Shown: positions 24,768 through 35,324, numbered from the stretch's first letter. The stretch is DNA of 48,696 nucleotides from Pseudomonas sp. UBA2684 (GCA_002354655.1 DELY01000010.1:1-48696), one strand, 5' to 3'. Notes: generated by a model from the letters alone, not told the origin. Translations and numbers: made by a program.

Positions 24768-26582
24768 ATGACCGCAACCATTCCCACCGCTAAACGCCCA
24801 CGCTGGCGCAGCCTCGCCCTGCTCGCCCTGCTGCTGACGCCGCTGCTGTGGCCGCTGCAACAGTTGGCCGAGCGTTATTACAGCAGCGTGCTGATCGAGC
24901 AGAACCGCCAGACCCTCGACCTCTACGTCGCCAACCTGCTCGGCACCCTGCGCCGCTACGAAGTGCTGCCGCAGATCCTCGGCGACCTGCCGGCCCTGCG
25001 CGGCGCCTTGCAGCAGCCGGATAACGGCGACGCGCTGAACCAGGCCAATCGCCTCTTGCGCAAGGTCCGCGAGCAGACCGGCGCCGACGTCATCTACCTG
25101 ATGGACCCGAACGGCAAGACCCTGGCCGCCTCCAACTGGGACCAGGACGACAGTTTCATCGACCGTAACTTCGCCTTCCGTCCGTATTTTCGTGAAGCGG
25201 TTGCCGGACGCCCCGGGCGCTTCTTCGGCCTCGGCACCACCTCCGGCAAGCGCGGTTACTACTTCGCCGCGGCGGTGCGCGACGACGCCGACAACCTCGG
25301 CGCGCTGGTGGTCAAGGTCGACCTCGACCACACCGAAACGCTGTGGGGCAACACCCCCGAGCAACTGCTGGTGACCGATGCCAACGGCGTGGTGATCCTC
25401 ACCTCGCGCAGCGACTGGCGCTTCCATGCCAGCCGCCCGCTGGACAACGCCGAGCGCGCCGCCATCGCCGCCAATATCCCCTACCCGACCCAATCGCCGC
25501 CGCCGCTGAAACTCAACGCCAACACCTGGATCAGGCAGAACCGCGAACTGCAGGAAACCGGCTGGACGGTGAGCATCCTCGCCCCGCGCACCTTGATCGA
25601 CCGCCCCGTGCGCACCGCCGTGGCAGCTGGCGGTGGCATCCTGCTGCTGCTGATGCTGCTGCTCGGCCTGATGATGCAGCGCCGCCGTCATTACCTCGAA
25701 CGCATCGCCCTGGACGCCCGCGCGCGCGCCGAACTGGAGCTGCGCGTGCAGGAACGCACGCAGGACCTCGAACTGCTCAACAGCCGCCTGAAACAGGAAG
25801 TGCTGGAGCGCGAACAGGCGCAGCAGGAATTGGTGCGCGCCCAGGACGAGCTGGTGCAGGCCGGCAAACTCTCGGCCCTTGGCACCATGAGCGCGAGCAT
25901 CAGCCACGAACTCAACCAACCGCTGGCGGCAATTCGCAGCTACGCCGACAACGCCGGCGTGCTGCTCGACCACCAGCGCACCGAAGACGCACGCGGCAAT
26001 CTCAAACTGATCAGCCAACTGACCGAACGCATGGCCTCGATCATCGCCCACCTGCGCGCCTTTGCCCGGCGCGACCGCCACGCCCCGGAAAGCGTCGCCC
26101 TGCAACCGGCCATCGACGACGCCCTGGCGCTGCTGGCCAAGCGCCGCCGGGCCATGGACGTCGAACTGATCCGCGACCTGCCGGACGCCACCCTCTGGGT
26201 GCAGGCCGGCGAAACCCGCCTGCGCCAAGTGCTCGGCAACGTGCTGGCCAATGCCCTCGACGCCCTCGGCGAAAAACCCCAGCCGCGGCGCATCTGGCTG
26301 AGCGCCGAGCGCACCGCCGAGGGTGTCGACCTGCACCTGCGTGACAACGGCCCCGGCTTCAGCGTCGAAGCCCTGCAACGCGCCCGCGAGCCATTCTTCA
26401 CCACCAAGACCAGCGCCCAAGGCCTGGGCCTGGGCCTGGCCATTTGCGATACCCTGATGCGTGCCCTTGGCGGTGAACTGCTGTTCGCCAATCACCCCGA
26501 CGGCGGCGCCCTGCTGACCCTGCGCCTGCGCGCCGCCGAACACGGCGTAAAAACCCAGTCGCCAGAGGACTTTATTGTATGA
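24768..26582 (+). CDS. dctB: C4-dicarboxylate sensor histidine kinase DctB
   Basis: 604-residue membrane kinase. First membrane segment at about 14-33, a periplasmic double-PAS/Cache sensor (about 40-280), second membrane segment at 284-303, a coiled-coil linker (about 310-365), then a HisKA domain with phospho-acceptor His380 in SISHELNQP and an HATPase domain with DNGPGFS and GLGLGLAIC. DctB detects succinate, fumarate or malate and phosphorylates DctD. ATG 24768 is chosen; a GTG at 24732 would add twelve poorly conserved residues. dctD starts within its stop (ATGA). Confidence 0.93.
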   Translation: MTATIPTAKRPRWRSLALLALLLTPLLWPLQQLAERYYSSVLIEQNRQTLDLYVANLLGTLRRYEVLPQILGDLPALRGALQQPDNGDALNQANRLLRKVREQTGADVIYLMDPNGKTLAASNWDQDDSFIDRNFAFRPYFREAVAGRPGRFFGLGTTSGKRGYYFAAAVRDDADNLGALVVKVDLDHTETLWGNTPEQLLVTDANGVVILTSRSDWRFHASRPLDNAERAAIAANIPYPTQSPPPLKLNANTWIRQNRELQETGWTVSILAPRTLIDRPVRTAVAAGGGILLLLMLLLGLMMQRRRHYLERIALDARARAELELRVQERTQDLELLNSRLKQEVLEREQAQQELVRAQDELVQAGKLSALGTMSASISHELNQPLAAIRSYADNAGVLLDHQRTEDARGNLKLISQLTERMASIIAHLRAFARRDRHAPESVALQPAIDDALALLAKRRRAMDVELIRDLPDATLWVQAGETRLRQVLGNVLANALDALGEKPQPRRIWLSAERTAEGVDLHLRDNGPGFSVEALQRAREPFFTTKTSAQGLGLGLAICDTLMRALGGELLFANHPDGGALLTLRLRAAEHGVKTQSPEDFIV

Positions 26583-27967
26583 GCACCACCATCGACGCGC
26601 GCATTCAGGTGCTGCTGATCGACGACGATCCGCACCTGCGCCAAGCCCTCAGTCAAACCCTCGACCTGGCTGGGCTGAAGGTTGTCAGCCTGGCCGACGC
26701 CCAAGGCGTTGCCGCGCGCATCGACCGCGACTGGCCGGGCGTGGTGGTCAGCGATATCCGCATGCCCGGCGTCGATGGCCTGGAACTGCTCAAGCAACTG
26801 CACGAACAAGATCCGGAACTGCCGGTGCTGCTGATCACCGGCCACGGCGACGTGCCGCTGGCGGTGCAAGCGATGCGCGCCGGCGCCTATGACTTCCTGG
26901 AAAAACCCTTCGCCAGCGACGACTTGCTCGACAGCGTGCGCCGCGCCCTGGCCCTGCGCCGCCTGGTGCTGGACAACCGCAGCCTGCGCCTGGCCCTGGC
27001 CGATCGCCAGGAGCTCTCCACGCGACTGGTCGGCCAATCGCCGGCCATGCAACGGCTGCGTCAGCAGATCGGCGCGCTCGCCGGGATCAGCACCGACGTG
27101 CTGATCCTCGGCGAAACCGGCGCCGGCAAAGAAGTGGTGGCGCGCGCGCTGCACGATCTGTCGAACCGCCGCGACGGCCCCTTTGTCGCGATCAACGCCG
27201 GCGCCCTCGCCGAATCGGTGGTCGAGAGCGAGCTGTTCGGCCATGAACCCGGCGCCTTCACCGGAGCCGCGCGGCGGCGCATCGGCAAATTCGAGTTCGC
27301 CAATGGCGGCACCCTGTTCCTCGATGAAATCGAGAGCATGAGCCTGGAAGTGCAGGTCAAGCTGCTGCGCCTGCTGCAAGAACGCGTGGTCGAACGCCTC
27401 GGCGGCAACCAACTGATCCCGCTGGATATCCGCATCATTGCCGCGACCAAGGAAGACCTGCGCCAGGCCGCCGATCAGGGGCGCTTCCGCGCCGACCTGT
27501 ACTACCGGCTGAACGTCGCTCCGCTGCGCATCCCGCCCCTGCGCGAGCGCGGCGAAGACACCCTGCTGCTGTTCCAGCACTTCGCCGAAGGTGCCAGCGC
27601 GCGCCATGGCCTGCCCGCGCACGAACTGCAACCGGGCCAGCGGGCCATGCTGCTGCGCCACCCCTGGCCGGGTAACGTGCGCGAGCTGCAGAACGCCGCC
27701 GAACGCTTTGCCCTTGGCCTCGACCTGGGCCTTGAGCTGAGTCTGGACAGCAACCTGAGCAGCGCGCCGCTGGCCGGCAACCTCAGCGAGCAGGTGGAAG
27801 CCTTCGAGCGGGCGCTGATCGCCGCCGAGCTGACCCGCGCGCACAATTCGCTGCGCAGCCTGGCCGAGGCCCTCGGCGTGCCGCGTAAAACCCTGCACGA
27901 TAAACTGCGCAAACACGGGCTGAACTTCGCCGACGCTGGCGGAAGCTCGCCAGAAGACCTCGACTAA
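26579..27967 (+). CDS. dctD: Sigma-54-dependent response regulator DctD
   Basis: 462 residues. Receiver domain with Asp15/Asp16/Asp17 acidic pocket and phospho-acceptor Asp59 in VVVSDIRMPG; AAA+ domain with Walker A GETGAGKE (178-185), the sigma-54 contact loop GAFTGA (225-230) and Walker B LFLDEIES; C-terminal Fis-type helix-turn-helix (NSLRSLAEALGVPRKTLHDKL). When phosphorylated it activates sigma-54 promoters; the clear one upstream of dctP is the predicted target. Cotranscribed with dctB. Confidence 0.94.
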   Translation: MSTTIDARIQVLLIDDDPHLRQALSQTLDLAGLKVVSLADAQGVAARIDRDWPGVVVSDIRMPGVDGLELLKQLHEQDPELPVLLITGHGDVPLAVQAMRAGAYDFLEKPFASDDLLDSVRRALALRRLVLDNRSLRLALADRQELSTRLVGQSPAMQRLRQQIGALAGISTDVLILGETGAGKEVVARALHDLSNRRDGPFVAINAGALAESVVESELFGHEPGAFTGAARRRIGKFEFANGGTLFLDEIESMSLEVQVKLLRLLQERVVERLGGNQLIPLDIRIIAATKEDLRQAADQGRFRADLYYRLNVAPLRIPPLRERGEDTLLLFQHFAEGASARHGLPAHELQPGQRAMLLRHPWPGNVRELQNAAERFALGLDLGLELSLDSNLSSAPLAGNLSEQVEAFERALIAAELTRAHNSLRSLAEALGVPRKTLHDKLRKHGLNFADAGGSSPEDLD

Positions 27968-28139
27968 TCGGCGGATTCCCGCCAAATCCAGTGCTGGCGG
28001 CGCCCCTCTTGCGCCGCAGACGCCCCCGCCAAGATCGCCTAAGAAAATCGGCAAAGTCCTACAGAACCTAGCGCTGGCAAGGCCGCGCCGGGTTCTGCCG
28101 AGCGCAGCCAGATGGCTCGCTGGCAACCGGCCAGCAGAC
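27968..28139. other. Upstream part of the dctD-dctP intergenic region
   Basis: No gene. The 344-base interval between dctD and dctP holds a GC-rich hairpin (GCGGCGC/GCGCCGC, 27997-28017) without a T run, and must contain the enhancer sites bound by DctD for the sigma-54 promoter that follows. I could not identify a convincing paired DctD site by eye. Confidence 0.3.
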
Positions 28140-28155
28140 TGGCATGCCGGTTGCT
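28140..28155 (+). promoter_or_regulatory. Sigma-54 promoter of dctPQM
   Basis: TGGCATGCCGGTTGCT fits the consensus TGGCAC-N5-TTGCW, with GG at 28141-28142 and GC at 28153-28154 in exact spacing. Transcription would start near 28166, giving a leader of about 145 bases before dctP. The neighbouring DctD is a sigma-54 activator, so the pairing is consistent. Confidence 0.85.
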
Positions 28156-28239
28156 CTAGGCTCCCGTCAGGCGAACCAAACAAGTACAAGTCCAGGCTAT
28201 CGCTGCCCCGCGTCCGTCGTTTTCCGACAGGCCGCCTAG

Positions 28240-29307
<1,068 letters not shown>

Positions 29308-29328
29308 TCTGGGTTAAGGAGCATGCGA

Positions 29329-29380
29329 CGATACCCATCGCCCTGAGCCGATGGGTATCGCTGCGCTCCACCCATCCTAC
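29329..29380. repeat. REP-type palindromic repeat between dctP and dctQ
   Basis: Perfect 12-bp inverted repeat CGATACCCATCG (29329-29340) and CGATGGGTATCG (29349-29360), followed by a tail ending CCACCCATCCTAC. The reverse complement of the unit resembles the repeat at 35345-35396. In dctPQM-type operons such a hairpin can protect upstream mRNA and thereby raise the ratio of binding protein to membrane subunits; that role is inferred. Confidence 0.7.
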
Positions 29381-29442
29381 CCACTGCGAACATACGCCCG
29401 CAGAGACCGTGCGCTATCCACTCCACACTGGAGACTCTATCG

Positions 29443-30087
29443 ATGAACGCCTTGCGGCGCGTCTGGGACCACTTCGAGGAAGGCTTTATCGCCTTTCTGC
29501 TGGCGGCCATGACGCTTGTGACATTCGTTTACGTAATCCTCAATAACTTCTACACGCTGTTCTACAACCTGGGCGACCGTTTCGGCGGCAACGAGACGCT
29601 GCTCGCCATTGGCGACTTCATTCTCGACCTGGCCCAGTCGATGACCTGGAGCATCGCCTTGACCAAGGCACTGTTCGCCTGGTTGATCTTCTTCGGTCTG
29701 GCTTATGGTGTGCGCACCGCCGGGCATATCGGCGTCGATGCACTGGTCAAACTGACCAGCAAACCGACCCAACGGATCATCGGCATCATTGCCTGCCTGG
29801 CTTGTCTCGGCTACGCCGGGCTGATCACCGTGGCCAGCTTCGATTGGATGCACACCCTGTTCACTGCCAATATCGGTGCCGAGGACCTTGGCCACTACGG
29901 CATCAAACAGTGGCATATCACCCTGATCGTGCCGTTCGGTTACGCCATGGTATTCATCCGCTTCCTGGAAATTTTCGTGCGCATCCTGCGTAACCAGCAA
30001 ACCGGTCTCGGCCTCGCCGATGAGGCCGCCGAAGCGATGAAGTTGACCGAGCACGACGATCCTCAGCACAAGGAACATAAGCCATGA
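29443..30087 (+). CDS. dctQ: TRAP transporter small membrane subunit
   Basis: 214 residues with four hydrophobic segments (about 16-40, 60-90, 105-130 and 140-170), the DctQ fold, including the typical FFGLAYGVRTAGHIGVDAL. It pairs with DctM to form the ion-coupled permease. Its ATG is followed by dctM with a 4-base overlap. The charged C-terminal tail (after about 190) is cytoplasmic. Confidence 0.93.
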   Translation: MNALRRVWDHFEEGFIAFLLAAMTLVTFVYVILNNFYTLFYNLGDRFGGNETLLAIGDFILDLAQSMTWSIALTKALFAWLIFFGLAYGVRTAGHIGVDALVKLTSKPTQRIIGIIACLACLGYAGLITVASFDWMHTLFTANIGAEDLGHYGIKQWHITLIVPFGYAMVFIRFLEIFVRILRNQQTGLGLADEAAEAMKLTEHDDPQHKEHKP

Positions 30088-31367
30088 CCATCCTGTTCCT
30101 GTTCATTCTGCTGTTCGTGCTGATGTTCATCGGCGTGCCGATTGCCGCCTCCCTCGGCCTGGCCGGTTCGATCACCATCATGCTGTTCAGCCCGGACTCG
30201 GTGCGCTCGCTGGCGATCAAGCTGTTCGAGACCTCCGAGCACTACACCCTGCTGGCGATCCCGTTCTTCCTGCTGTCCGGTGCGTTTATGACCACTGGCG
30301 GCGTGGCCCAACGCCTGATCGACTTCGCCAACGCCTGCGTCGGCCATATCCGTGGCGGCCTGGCGATTTCCGCGGTGATGGCCTGCATGCTGTTCGCCGC
30401 ACTGTCCGGCTCCTCGCCCGCGACTGTGGCGGCGGTCGGTTCGATTGCCATCGCCGGCATGGTGCGCTCCGGTTATCCACAAGCGTTCGGCGCCGGCATC
30501 GTGTGTAACGCCGGTACTCTGGGCATTCTGATTCCGCCGTCGATCGTCATGGTGGTGTACGCCGCGGCGACCGAGCAATCGGTCGGTAAGCTGTTCATGG
30601 CCGGCGTAGTGCCGGGCCTGCTGCTCGGCGTGATTCTGATGGTGGCGATCTACATCGTCGCGCGGAAGATGAACCTGCCGTCCATGCCGCGCGCCAGCCT
30701 GCGCGAACTCCTCAGCACCGCCCGCAAAGCGATCTGGGGCCTGCTGTTGATGGTGATCATCCTCGGCGGCATCTACTCTGGCATGTTCACTCCGACCGAA
30801 GCAGCGGCAGTAGCCGCGGTCTACGCCGGCTTCGTGGCGCTGTTCGTGTACAAGGATATGACCGTCCGCGAGTGCCCGAAGGTGCTGCTGGAGTCCGGCA
30901 AGCTGACCATCATGCTGATGTTCATCATCGCCAACGCCATGCTCTTCGCCCACGTCCTGACCACCGAGCAGATCCCGCAGACGATCACCGCCTGGGTAGT
31001 CGACATGGGCCTGCAACCTTGGCAGTTCCTGCTGGTGGTGAACATCGTGCTGCTGGTGGCGGGGGCCTTCATGGAGCCGTCGGCGATCATTCTGATTCTC
31101 GCGCCGATTCTCTTCCCGATTGCCGTGCAACTGGGCATCGACCCGATCCACCTGGGCATCATCATGGTGGTGAACATGGAGATCGGCTTGATCACCCCGC
31201 CGGTGGGGCTGAACCTGTTCGTCACCTCAGCGGTGACCGGCATGCCGCTGACCTCGGTGATCAAGGCCGCCTGGCCGTGGCTGATGCTGCTGCTCAGCTT
31301 CCTGATCGTCGTCACCTATGTGCCGTCTATCTCGCTCGCCCTGCCGAACTGGCTTGGGATGAGCTGA
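30084..31367 (+). CDS. dctM: TRAP transporter large membrane subunit
   Basis: 427 residues with about 12 hydrophobic segments, the transport subunit. Family landmarks are FLFILLFVLMFIGVPIAASLGLAG, ALSGSSPATVAAVGSIAIAG and NMEIGLITPPVGLNLFV. It moves C4-dicarboxylates with sodium or protons. It is last in the operon; a strong terminator follows at 31401-31428. Confidence 0.95.
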   Translation: MTILFLFILLFVLMFIGVPIAASLGLAGSITIMLFSPDSVRSLAIKLFETSEHYTLLAIPFFLLSGAFMTTGGVAQRLIDFANACVGHIRGGLAISAVMACMLFAALSGSSPATVAAVGSIAIAGMVRSGYPQAFGAGIVCNAGTLGILIPPSIVMVVYAAATEQSVGKLFMAGVVPGLLLGVILMVAIYIVARKMNLPSMPRASLRELLSTARKAIWGLLLMVIILGGIYSGMFTPTEAAAVAAVYAGFVALFVYKDMTVRECPKVLLESGKLTIMLMFIIANAMLFAHVLTTEQIPQTITAWVVDMGLQPWQFLLVVNIVLLVAGAFMEPSAIILILAPILFPIAVQLGIDPIHLGIIMVVNMEIGLITPPVGLNLFVTSAVTGMPLTSVIKAAWPWLMLLLSFLIVVTYVPSISLALPNWLGMS

Positions 31368-31400
31368 TCACAGCGTTTTTGGTACTGCGTGTACCCACTC

Positions 31401-31428
31401 AGCCCGGCCTTAGTGCCGGGCTTTTTTT
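31401..31428 (+). terminator. Rho-independent terminator after dctM
   Basis: AGCCCGGCCTTAGTGCCGGGCT forms an 8-bp GC-rich stem followed by a seven-T run. It ends the dctPQM operon and, read on the other strand, lies beyond the acyl-CoA synthetase stop. Confidence 0.9.
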
Positions 31429-31507
31429 GCCTGTAATAAAGCCCTGTGCTGTGGAGTGGCGTGAATCCCGCCGAGCTGGTGCTGGGTGTAGCGCCGCCCG
31501 GCCAACC

Positions 31508-33151
31508 TTACTCAGCTGCTGCGGCCAGGACCTTGGCCTGCTCGCGCAGGACAAACTTCTGCACCTTGCCGGTGGAGGTTTTCGGCAGGCTGGCGAACAC
31601 TACCGCGCCGGGCACCTTGAAACGCGCCATGTGCTGCTGACAGAACGTGATCACCGCCTCCGCCGTCAACTCGACGCCCTCGCGCGGGGTGACGAAGGCA
31701 CAGGGGGTTTCGCCCCACTTCACACTGGGCATCGCCACCACCGCGGCTTCAAGGATCTGCGGATGGCGGTAGAGCACGTCTTCCACTTCGATCGAGGAGA
31801 TGTTCTCGCCACCGGAAATAATGATGTCCTTGGAGCGATCCTTGATTTCCACATAGCCGTCGGCATGCCACACCGCCAGGTCGCCGGAATGAAACCAGCC
31901 GCCGGCGAAGGCATCGGCGGTGGCCGTAGGATTTTTCAGGTAGCCCTTCATCACCACGTTGCCGCGCATGAAAATCTCGCCGATGGTCTGGCCGTCCTTG
32001 GGCACCGGCTGCAGGGTCTCAGGGTCGGCCACCATCAGCCCGTCGAGCAGTGGCGCACGCACGCCCTGGCGCGACTTCAGGCGCGCCCGTTGCTCCGCCG
32101 ATTCGTTGTCCCACTCGGCCTTCCATTCGCAGGCCACGCTGGGGCCGTAGGTTTCGGTCAGGCCATAGACGTGGGTAACGCGGAACGCCAGCGCTTCCAT
32201 CGCCTCGATCACCGCCGCCGGCGGTGCGGCGCCAGCGGTCAGCACTTTCACCGGGCGGGTTTTCAGCGCCTTCAGTTCGGGCGCGGCATTGGCCAGCATG
32301 TTGAGCACGATGGGCGCGCCGCAGAAATGATCGACCGCGTGCTCGGCCAGCGCCGGGTAAATCGCCTCGGCCCGCACATGGCGCAGGCACACATTGACCC
32401 CGACGTAGGCGGCCAGCGCCCAGGGGAAGCACCAACCGTTGCAATGGAACATCGGCAGCGTCCACAGGTACACCGGGAAGCGGGTCATGTCCCAGCACAT
32501 GGCATTGGACAGCGCATTCAGGTGCGCGCCGCGGTGGTGATAGACCACGCCCTTGGGGTTGCCGGTGGTGCCGGAGGTGTAGTTCAGGGCGATGGCCTGC
32601 CACTCGTCCGCCGGCAGGCTCCAGGCGTAATCCGGGTCGCCTTCGGCGAGCAGGGCCTCGTAATCCAGCTCACCGATCAGCAGGCCCTCGGCATACTCGG
32701 GGTCATCGATCGCGATGATCAGCGGCCGCTTCGGCATATGGCTGGTGGCGCGCTGCACCAGCTCGCCGAACTCCTTGTCGACCAGCAGCACCTTGGCTTC
32801 GCCGTGTTGCAGGATAAAGCCGATGGTTTGCGCATCCAGGCGGGTGTTGATGGCATTCAGCACCGCGCCGCACATCGGCACGCCGAAGTGCGCCTCGAAC
32901 ATCGCCGGGCCGTTCGGCGCGATCACCGCCACCGTATCGCCCAGGCCAATCCCGCGCTGAGCCAAGGCCGACGCCAACCGAATGCAGCGGCTGTAGGTCT
33001 CGCCCCAGGTCTGCCGCAGGCCGCCGTTGATCAGCGCCAGGCGCTGCGGATAGACACTCGCCGCGCGCTCGAGGAAGCTCAATGGACTGAGCGCCTGGAA
33101 GTTCGCGGCATCGCGCGGCATGCCGTATTCGTAAGGGTTGACGCTGTTCAT
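31508..33151 (-). CDS. Acyl-CoA synthetase, AMP-forming
   Basis: 547 residues of the adenylate-forming superfamily. YTSGTTGNPKG (191-201) is the P-loop, VYGLTETYGP the acyl/adenine loop, and GWFHSGDLAVWHADGYVEI with DRSKDIIISGGENIS the hinge; the C-terminal PKTSTGKVQK carries the catalytic lysine. The sequence resembles the medium-chain/methylmercaptopropionate-CoA ligase group; the true acid substrate is not known. The ATG at 33151 has GGAG 8 bases upstream; the frame upstream to 33343 is not coding. Divergent from fabY, so a functional link through acyl chains is plausible, but not established. Confidence 0.88.
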   Translation of the reverse strand: MNSVNPYEYGMPRDAANFQALSPLSFLERAASVYPQRLALINGGLRQTWGETYSRCIRLASALAQRGIGLGDTVAVIAPNGPAMFEAHFGVPMCGAVLNAINTRLDAQTIGFILQHGEAKVLLVDKEFGELVQRATSHMPKRPLIIAIDDPEYAEGLLIGELDYEALLAEGDPDYAWSLPADEWQAIALNYTSGTTGNPKGVVYHHRGAHLNALSNAMCWDMTRFPVYLWTLPMFHCNGWCFPWALAAYVGVNVCLRHVRAEAIYPALAEHAVDHFCGAPIVLNMLANAAPELKALKTRPVKVLTAGAAPPAAVIEAMEALAFRVTHVYGLTETYGPSVACEWKAEWDNESAEQRARLKSRQGVRAPLLDGLMVADPETLQPVPKDGQTIGEIFMRGNVVMKGYLKNPTATADAFAGGWFHSGDLAVWHADGYVEIKDRSKDIIISGGENISSIEVEDVLYRHPQILEAAVVAMPSVKWGETPCAFVTPREGVELTAEAVITFCQQHMARFKVPGAVVFASLPKTSTGKVQKFVLREQAKVLAAAAE

Positions 33152-33398
33152 TATGGTTCTCCGGCAGGGCCTTATTACGTGGAGAAACCCTAGCAGGGGT
33201 ATGGTTTTAGCGAATCGCGACCTTGGTCGAAGCCGTGACTCATAGGTCACAGATCGCGTCAGCATAGGCATCCGAACAGTCGAGCCGGTGGCCAGCCCGT
33301 GGTCACTGTCGTGCGCTGGAGCCATCCAGTTGCAGGACAACAAGCCTTCATCGCGTTATCTGAGCTTGTCCGGCGTCTTTATTTGAAGGAGTTCCCGC
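33152..33398. promoter_or_regulatory. Divergent promoter region of the acyl-CoA synthetase and fabY
   Basis: 247 bases without a gene that must carry outward promoters. The palindromic GTGACTCATAGGTCAC (33234-33249; inverted GTGAC/GTCAC) could be a regulator site. No standard -35/-10 pair stands out clearly on either strand. Confidence 0.35.
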
Positions 33399-35324
33399 GT
33401 GAAGTCTCGCTTACCTGTGATCGTTGGTTTTGGTGGTTATAACGCCGCTGGGCGCAGCTCCTTTCACCACGGCTTTCGCCGTACCGTGCTCGAATCGCTG
33501 GACATCCAGGCGCGCCAGGAAACCCTCGCCGGCCTCGCGGTGATGATGAAACTGCTGCGCGTGGTCGACGGCGCCTACCAGAGTGACGACGGTAGCGTGC
33601 TGAGCCTGGCCGAGATCGACCAGCGCTTCGCCAAGCAGATCCTCGCCTCGACCCTGGTGCGGCGCATCGAAAAGCAGCACCTGGACGTCGACGCCGCGCA
33701 CTGGCAGAAAAACCTCAGCGTCAGCGGCACCTCCAGCGCGCCGCTGACCTTCGTCACCCACCGCAAGCAACTGCCCGAGCCACTGCCGGGCAACTGGTCG
33801 GTGGAGGAGCTGAACGCCACCGAGGTATGCGTCACCCTGCACGACAACTGCGAATTCAAGGTCGACAGCTACCGCGCCCTGCCGGTGAAATCCGCCGGGC
33901 AACTGCCCAGCGGCTTCGAGCCGGGTGAGCTGTACAACTCGCGCTTTCACCCGCGCGGCCTGCAAATGACCGTGGTCGGAGTGACCGACGCGCTGCGCTC
34001 CACCGGCCTGCCGTGGCAATCGATCGTCGACTGCGTGGCGCCGGACGAAATCGCCGTATTCGCCGGCAGCATCATGAGCCAACTCGACGAAAACGGCTTC
34101 GGCGGCCTGATGCAATCGCGCCTCAAGGGCGGCCGGGTTACCGCCAAGCAGCTGGCCCTGGGCCTCAACACTATGCCGGCGGACTTCATCAACGCCTACG
34201 TGCTCGGCAGCGTCGGCACCACCGGCAGCGTCACCGGCGCCTGCGCGACCTTCCTCTACAACCTGCAAAAAGGTATCGAGCAGATCGCGAGCGGCAAGGC
34301 GCGAGTGGCCATCGTCGGCAACAGCGAGGCACCGATCAATCAGGAATGCATCGAGGGCTACGGCGCCATGGGCGCGCTGGCCACCGAAGACGGTCTACGG
34401 CAGATCGAAGGCAAGACCGAGATGGCCCAAGAGCAGGTGGACTTCCGCCGCGCCAGCCGCCCGTTCGGCGAGAACTGCGGCTTCACCCTGGCCGAAGCCT
34501 GCCAGTTCGTGGTGCTGATGGACGACGAGCTGGCCCTGCAGCTGGGCGCCGACATCCATGGCGCGGTGCCGGACGTGTTCATCAATGCCGACGGCTTCAA
34601 GAAATCCATCTCCGCTCCCGGGCCGGGCAACTACCTGACCGTGTCCAAGGCCGTGGCCAGCGCCGTGCAACTGCTCGGCATCGACGCCGTGCGCCAGCGC
34701 AGCTTCGTGCATGCCCACGGGTCCAGCACCCCGGCCAACCGCGTCACCGAATCGGAAATCCTCGACCGCATCGCCGCCGCCTTCGCCATCGAGCAATGGC
34801 CGGTCACCGCGGTCAAAGCCTTCGTCGGCCATTCCCTGGCCACCGCCAGCGGCGACCAGGTGATCTCCGCCCTGGGCAGTTTCAAGTACGGCATCATTCC
34901 GGGGATCAAGACCATCGACAGCGTTGCCGATGACGTGCACCAGCAGCACCTGAGCTTCGCCAACAGCGACCGTCAGCGCGCCCCCGAGCAACTCGACGTG
35001 TGCTTTATCAACTCCAAGGGCTTCGGCGGCAACAACGCCAGCGCCCTGCTACTGGCCCCGCACGTGGTCGACAAGATGCTGCGCAAACGCCACGGCGACG
35101 CCGCCTTCGCCGCCTACACCGCGCGCCGCGAAAGCACCCGCGCCGCCGCCCGCGCCTACGACGAGCAGGCGCTACGCGGCCAGCTGGAGATCATCTACAA
35201 CTTCGGCCACGACCTGATCGACGACAAAGCCATCGAACTCGGCACCACACAGATCAAGGTGCCGGGCTTCGTCCAGCCGCTGGTGTTTAAACAGGACGAC
35301 CGCTACGCAGATATGCTCGACTGA
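33399..35324 (+). CDS. fabY: Beta-ketoacyl-ACP synthase FabY
   Basis: 641 residues, much longer than KAS I or II because of an N-terminal extension of about 190 residues. The thiolase-fold catalytic triad is visible: Cys282 in GSVTGACATFLY, His440 in FVHAHGSSTPANR and His478 in VGHSLATASG. P. aeruginosa FabY (PA5174, from memory) starts fatty-acid synthesis by joining acetyl-CoA and malonyl-ACP, substituting for FabH. The GTG at 33399 has AAGGAG upstream. In P. aeruginosa fabY sits between arcDABC and cysQ; here arc genes are missing and an acyl-CoA synthetase is in their place. Confidence 0.9.
   Translation: MKSRLPVIVGFGGYNAAGRSSFHHGFRRTVLESLDIQARQETLAGLAVMMKLLRVVDGAYQSDDGSVLSLAEIDQRFAKQILASTLVRRIEKQHLDVDAAHWQKNLSVSGTSSAPLTFVTHRKQLPEPLPGNWSVEELNATEVCVTLHDNCEFKVDSYRALPVKSAGQLPSGFEPGELYNSRFHPRGLQMTVVGVTDALRSTGLPWQSIVDCVAPDEIAVFAGSIMSQLDENGFGGLMQSRLKGGRVTAKQLALGLNTMPADFINAYVLGSVGTTGSVTGACATFLYNLQKGIEQIASGKARVAIVGNSEAPINQECIEGYGAMGALATEDGLRQIEGKTEMAQEQVDFRRASRPFGENCGFTLAEACQFVVLMDDELALQLGADIHGAVPDVFINADGFKKSISAPGPGNYLTVSKAVASAVQLLGIDAVRQRSFVHAHGSSTPANRVTESEILDRIAAAFAIEQWPVTAVKAFVGHSLATASGDQVISALGSFKYGIIPGIKTIDSVADDVHQQHLSFANSDRQRAPEQLDVCFINSKGFGGNNASALLLAPHVVDKMLRKRHGDAAFAAYTARRESTRAAARAYDEQALRGQLEIIYNFGHDLIDDKAIELGTTQIKVPGFVQPLVFKQDDRYADMLD

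Noticed and set aside
24477-26543. Long minus-strand frame (688 codons) opposite dctB
   Set aside because: Antisense to a certain kinase gene; long frames opposite GC-rich genes are common, and the translation is a low-complexity Gln/Ala/Gly-rich product with no motif.
30872-33193. Long plus-strand frame (773 codons) across dctM and the acyl-CoA synthetase
   Set aside because: Antisense to the synthetase and out of frame in dctM; no motif.
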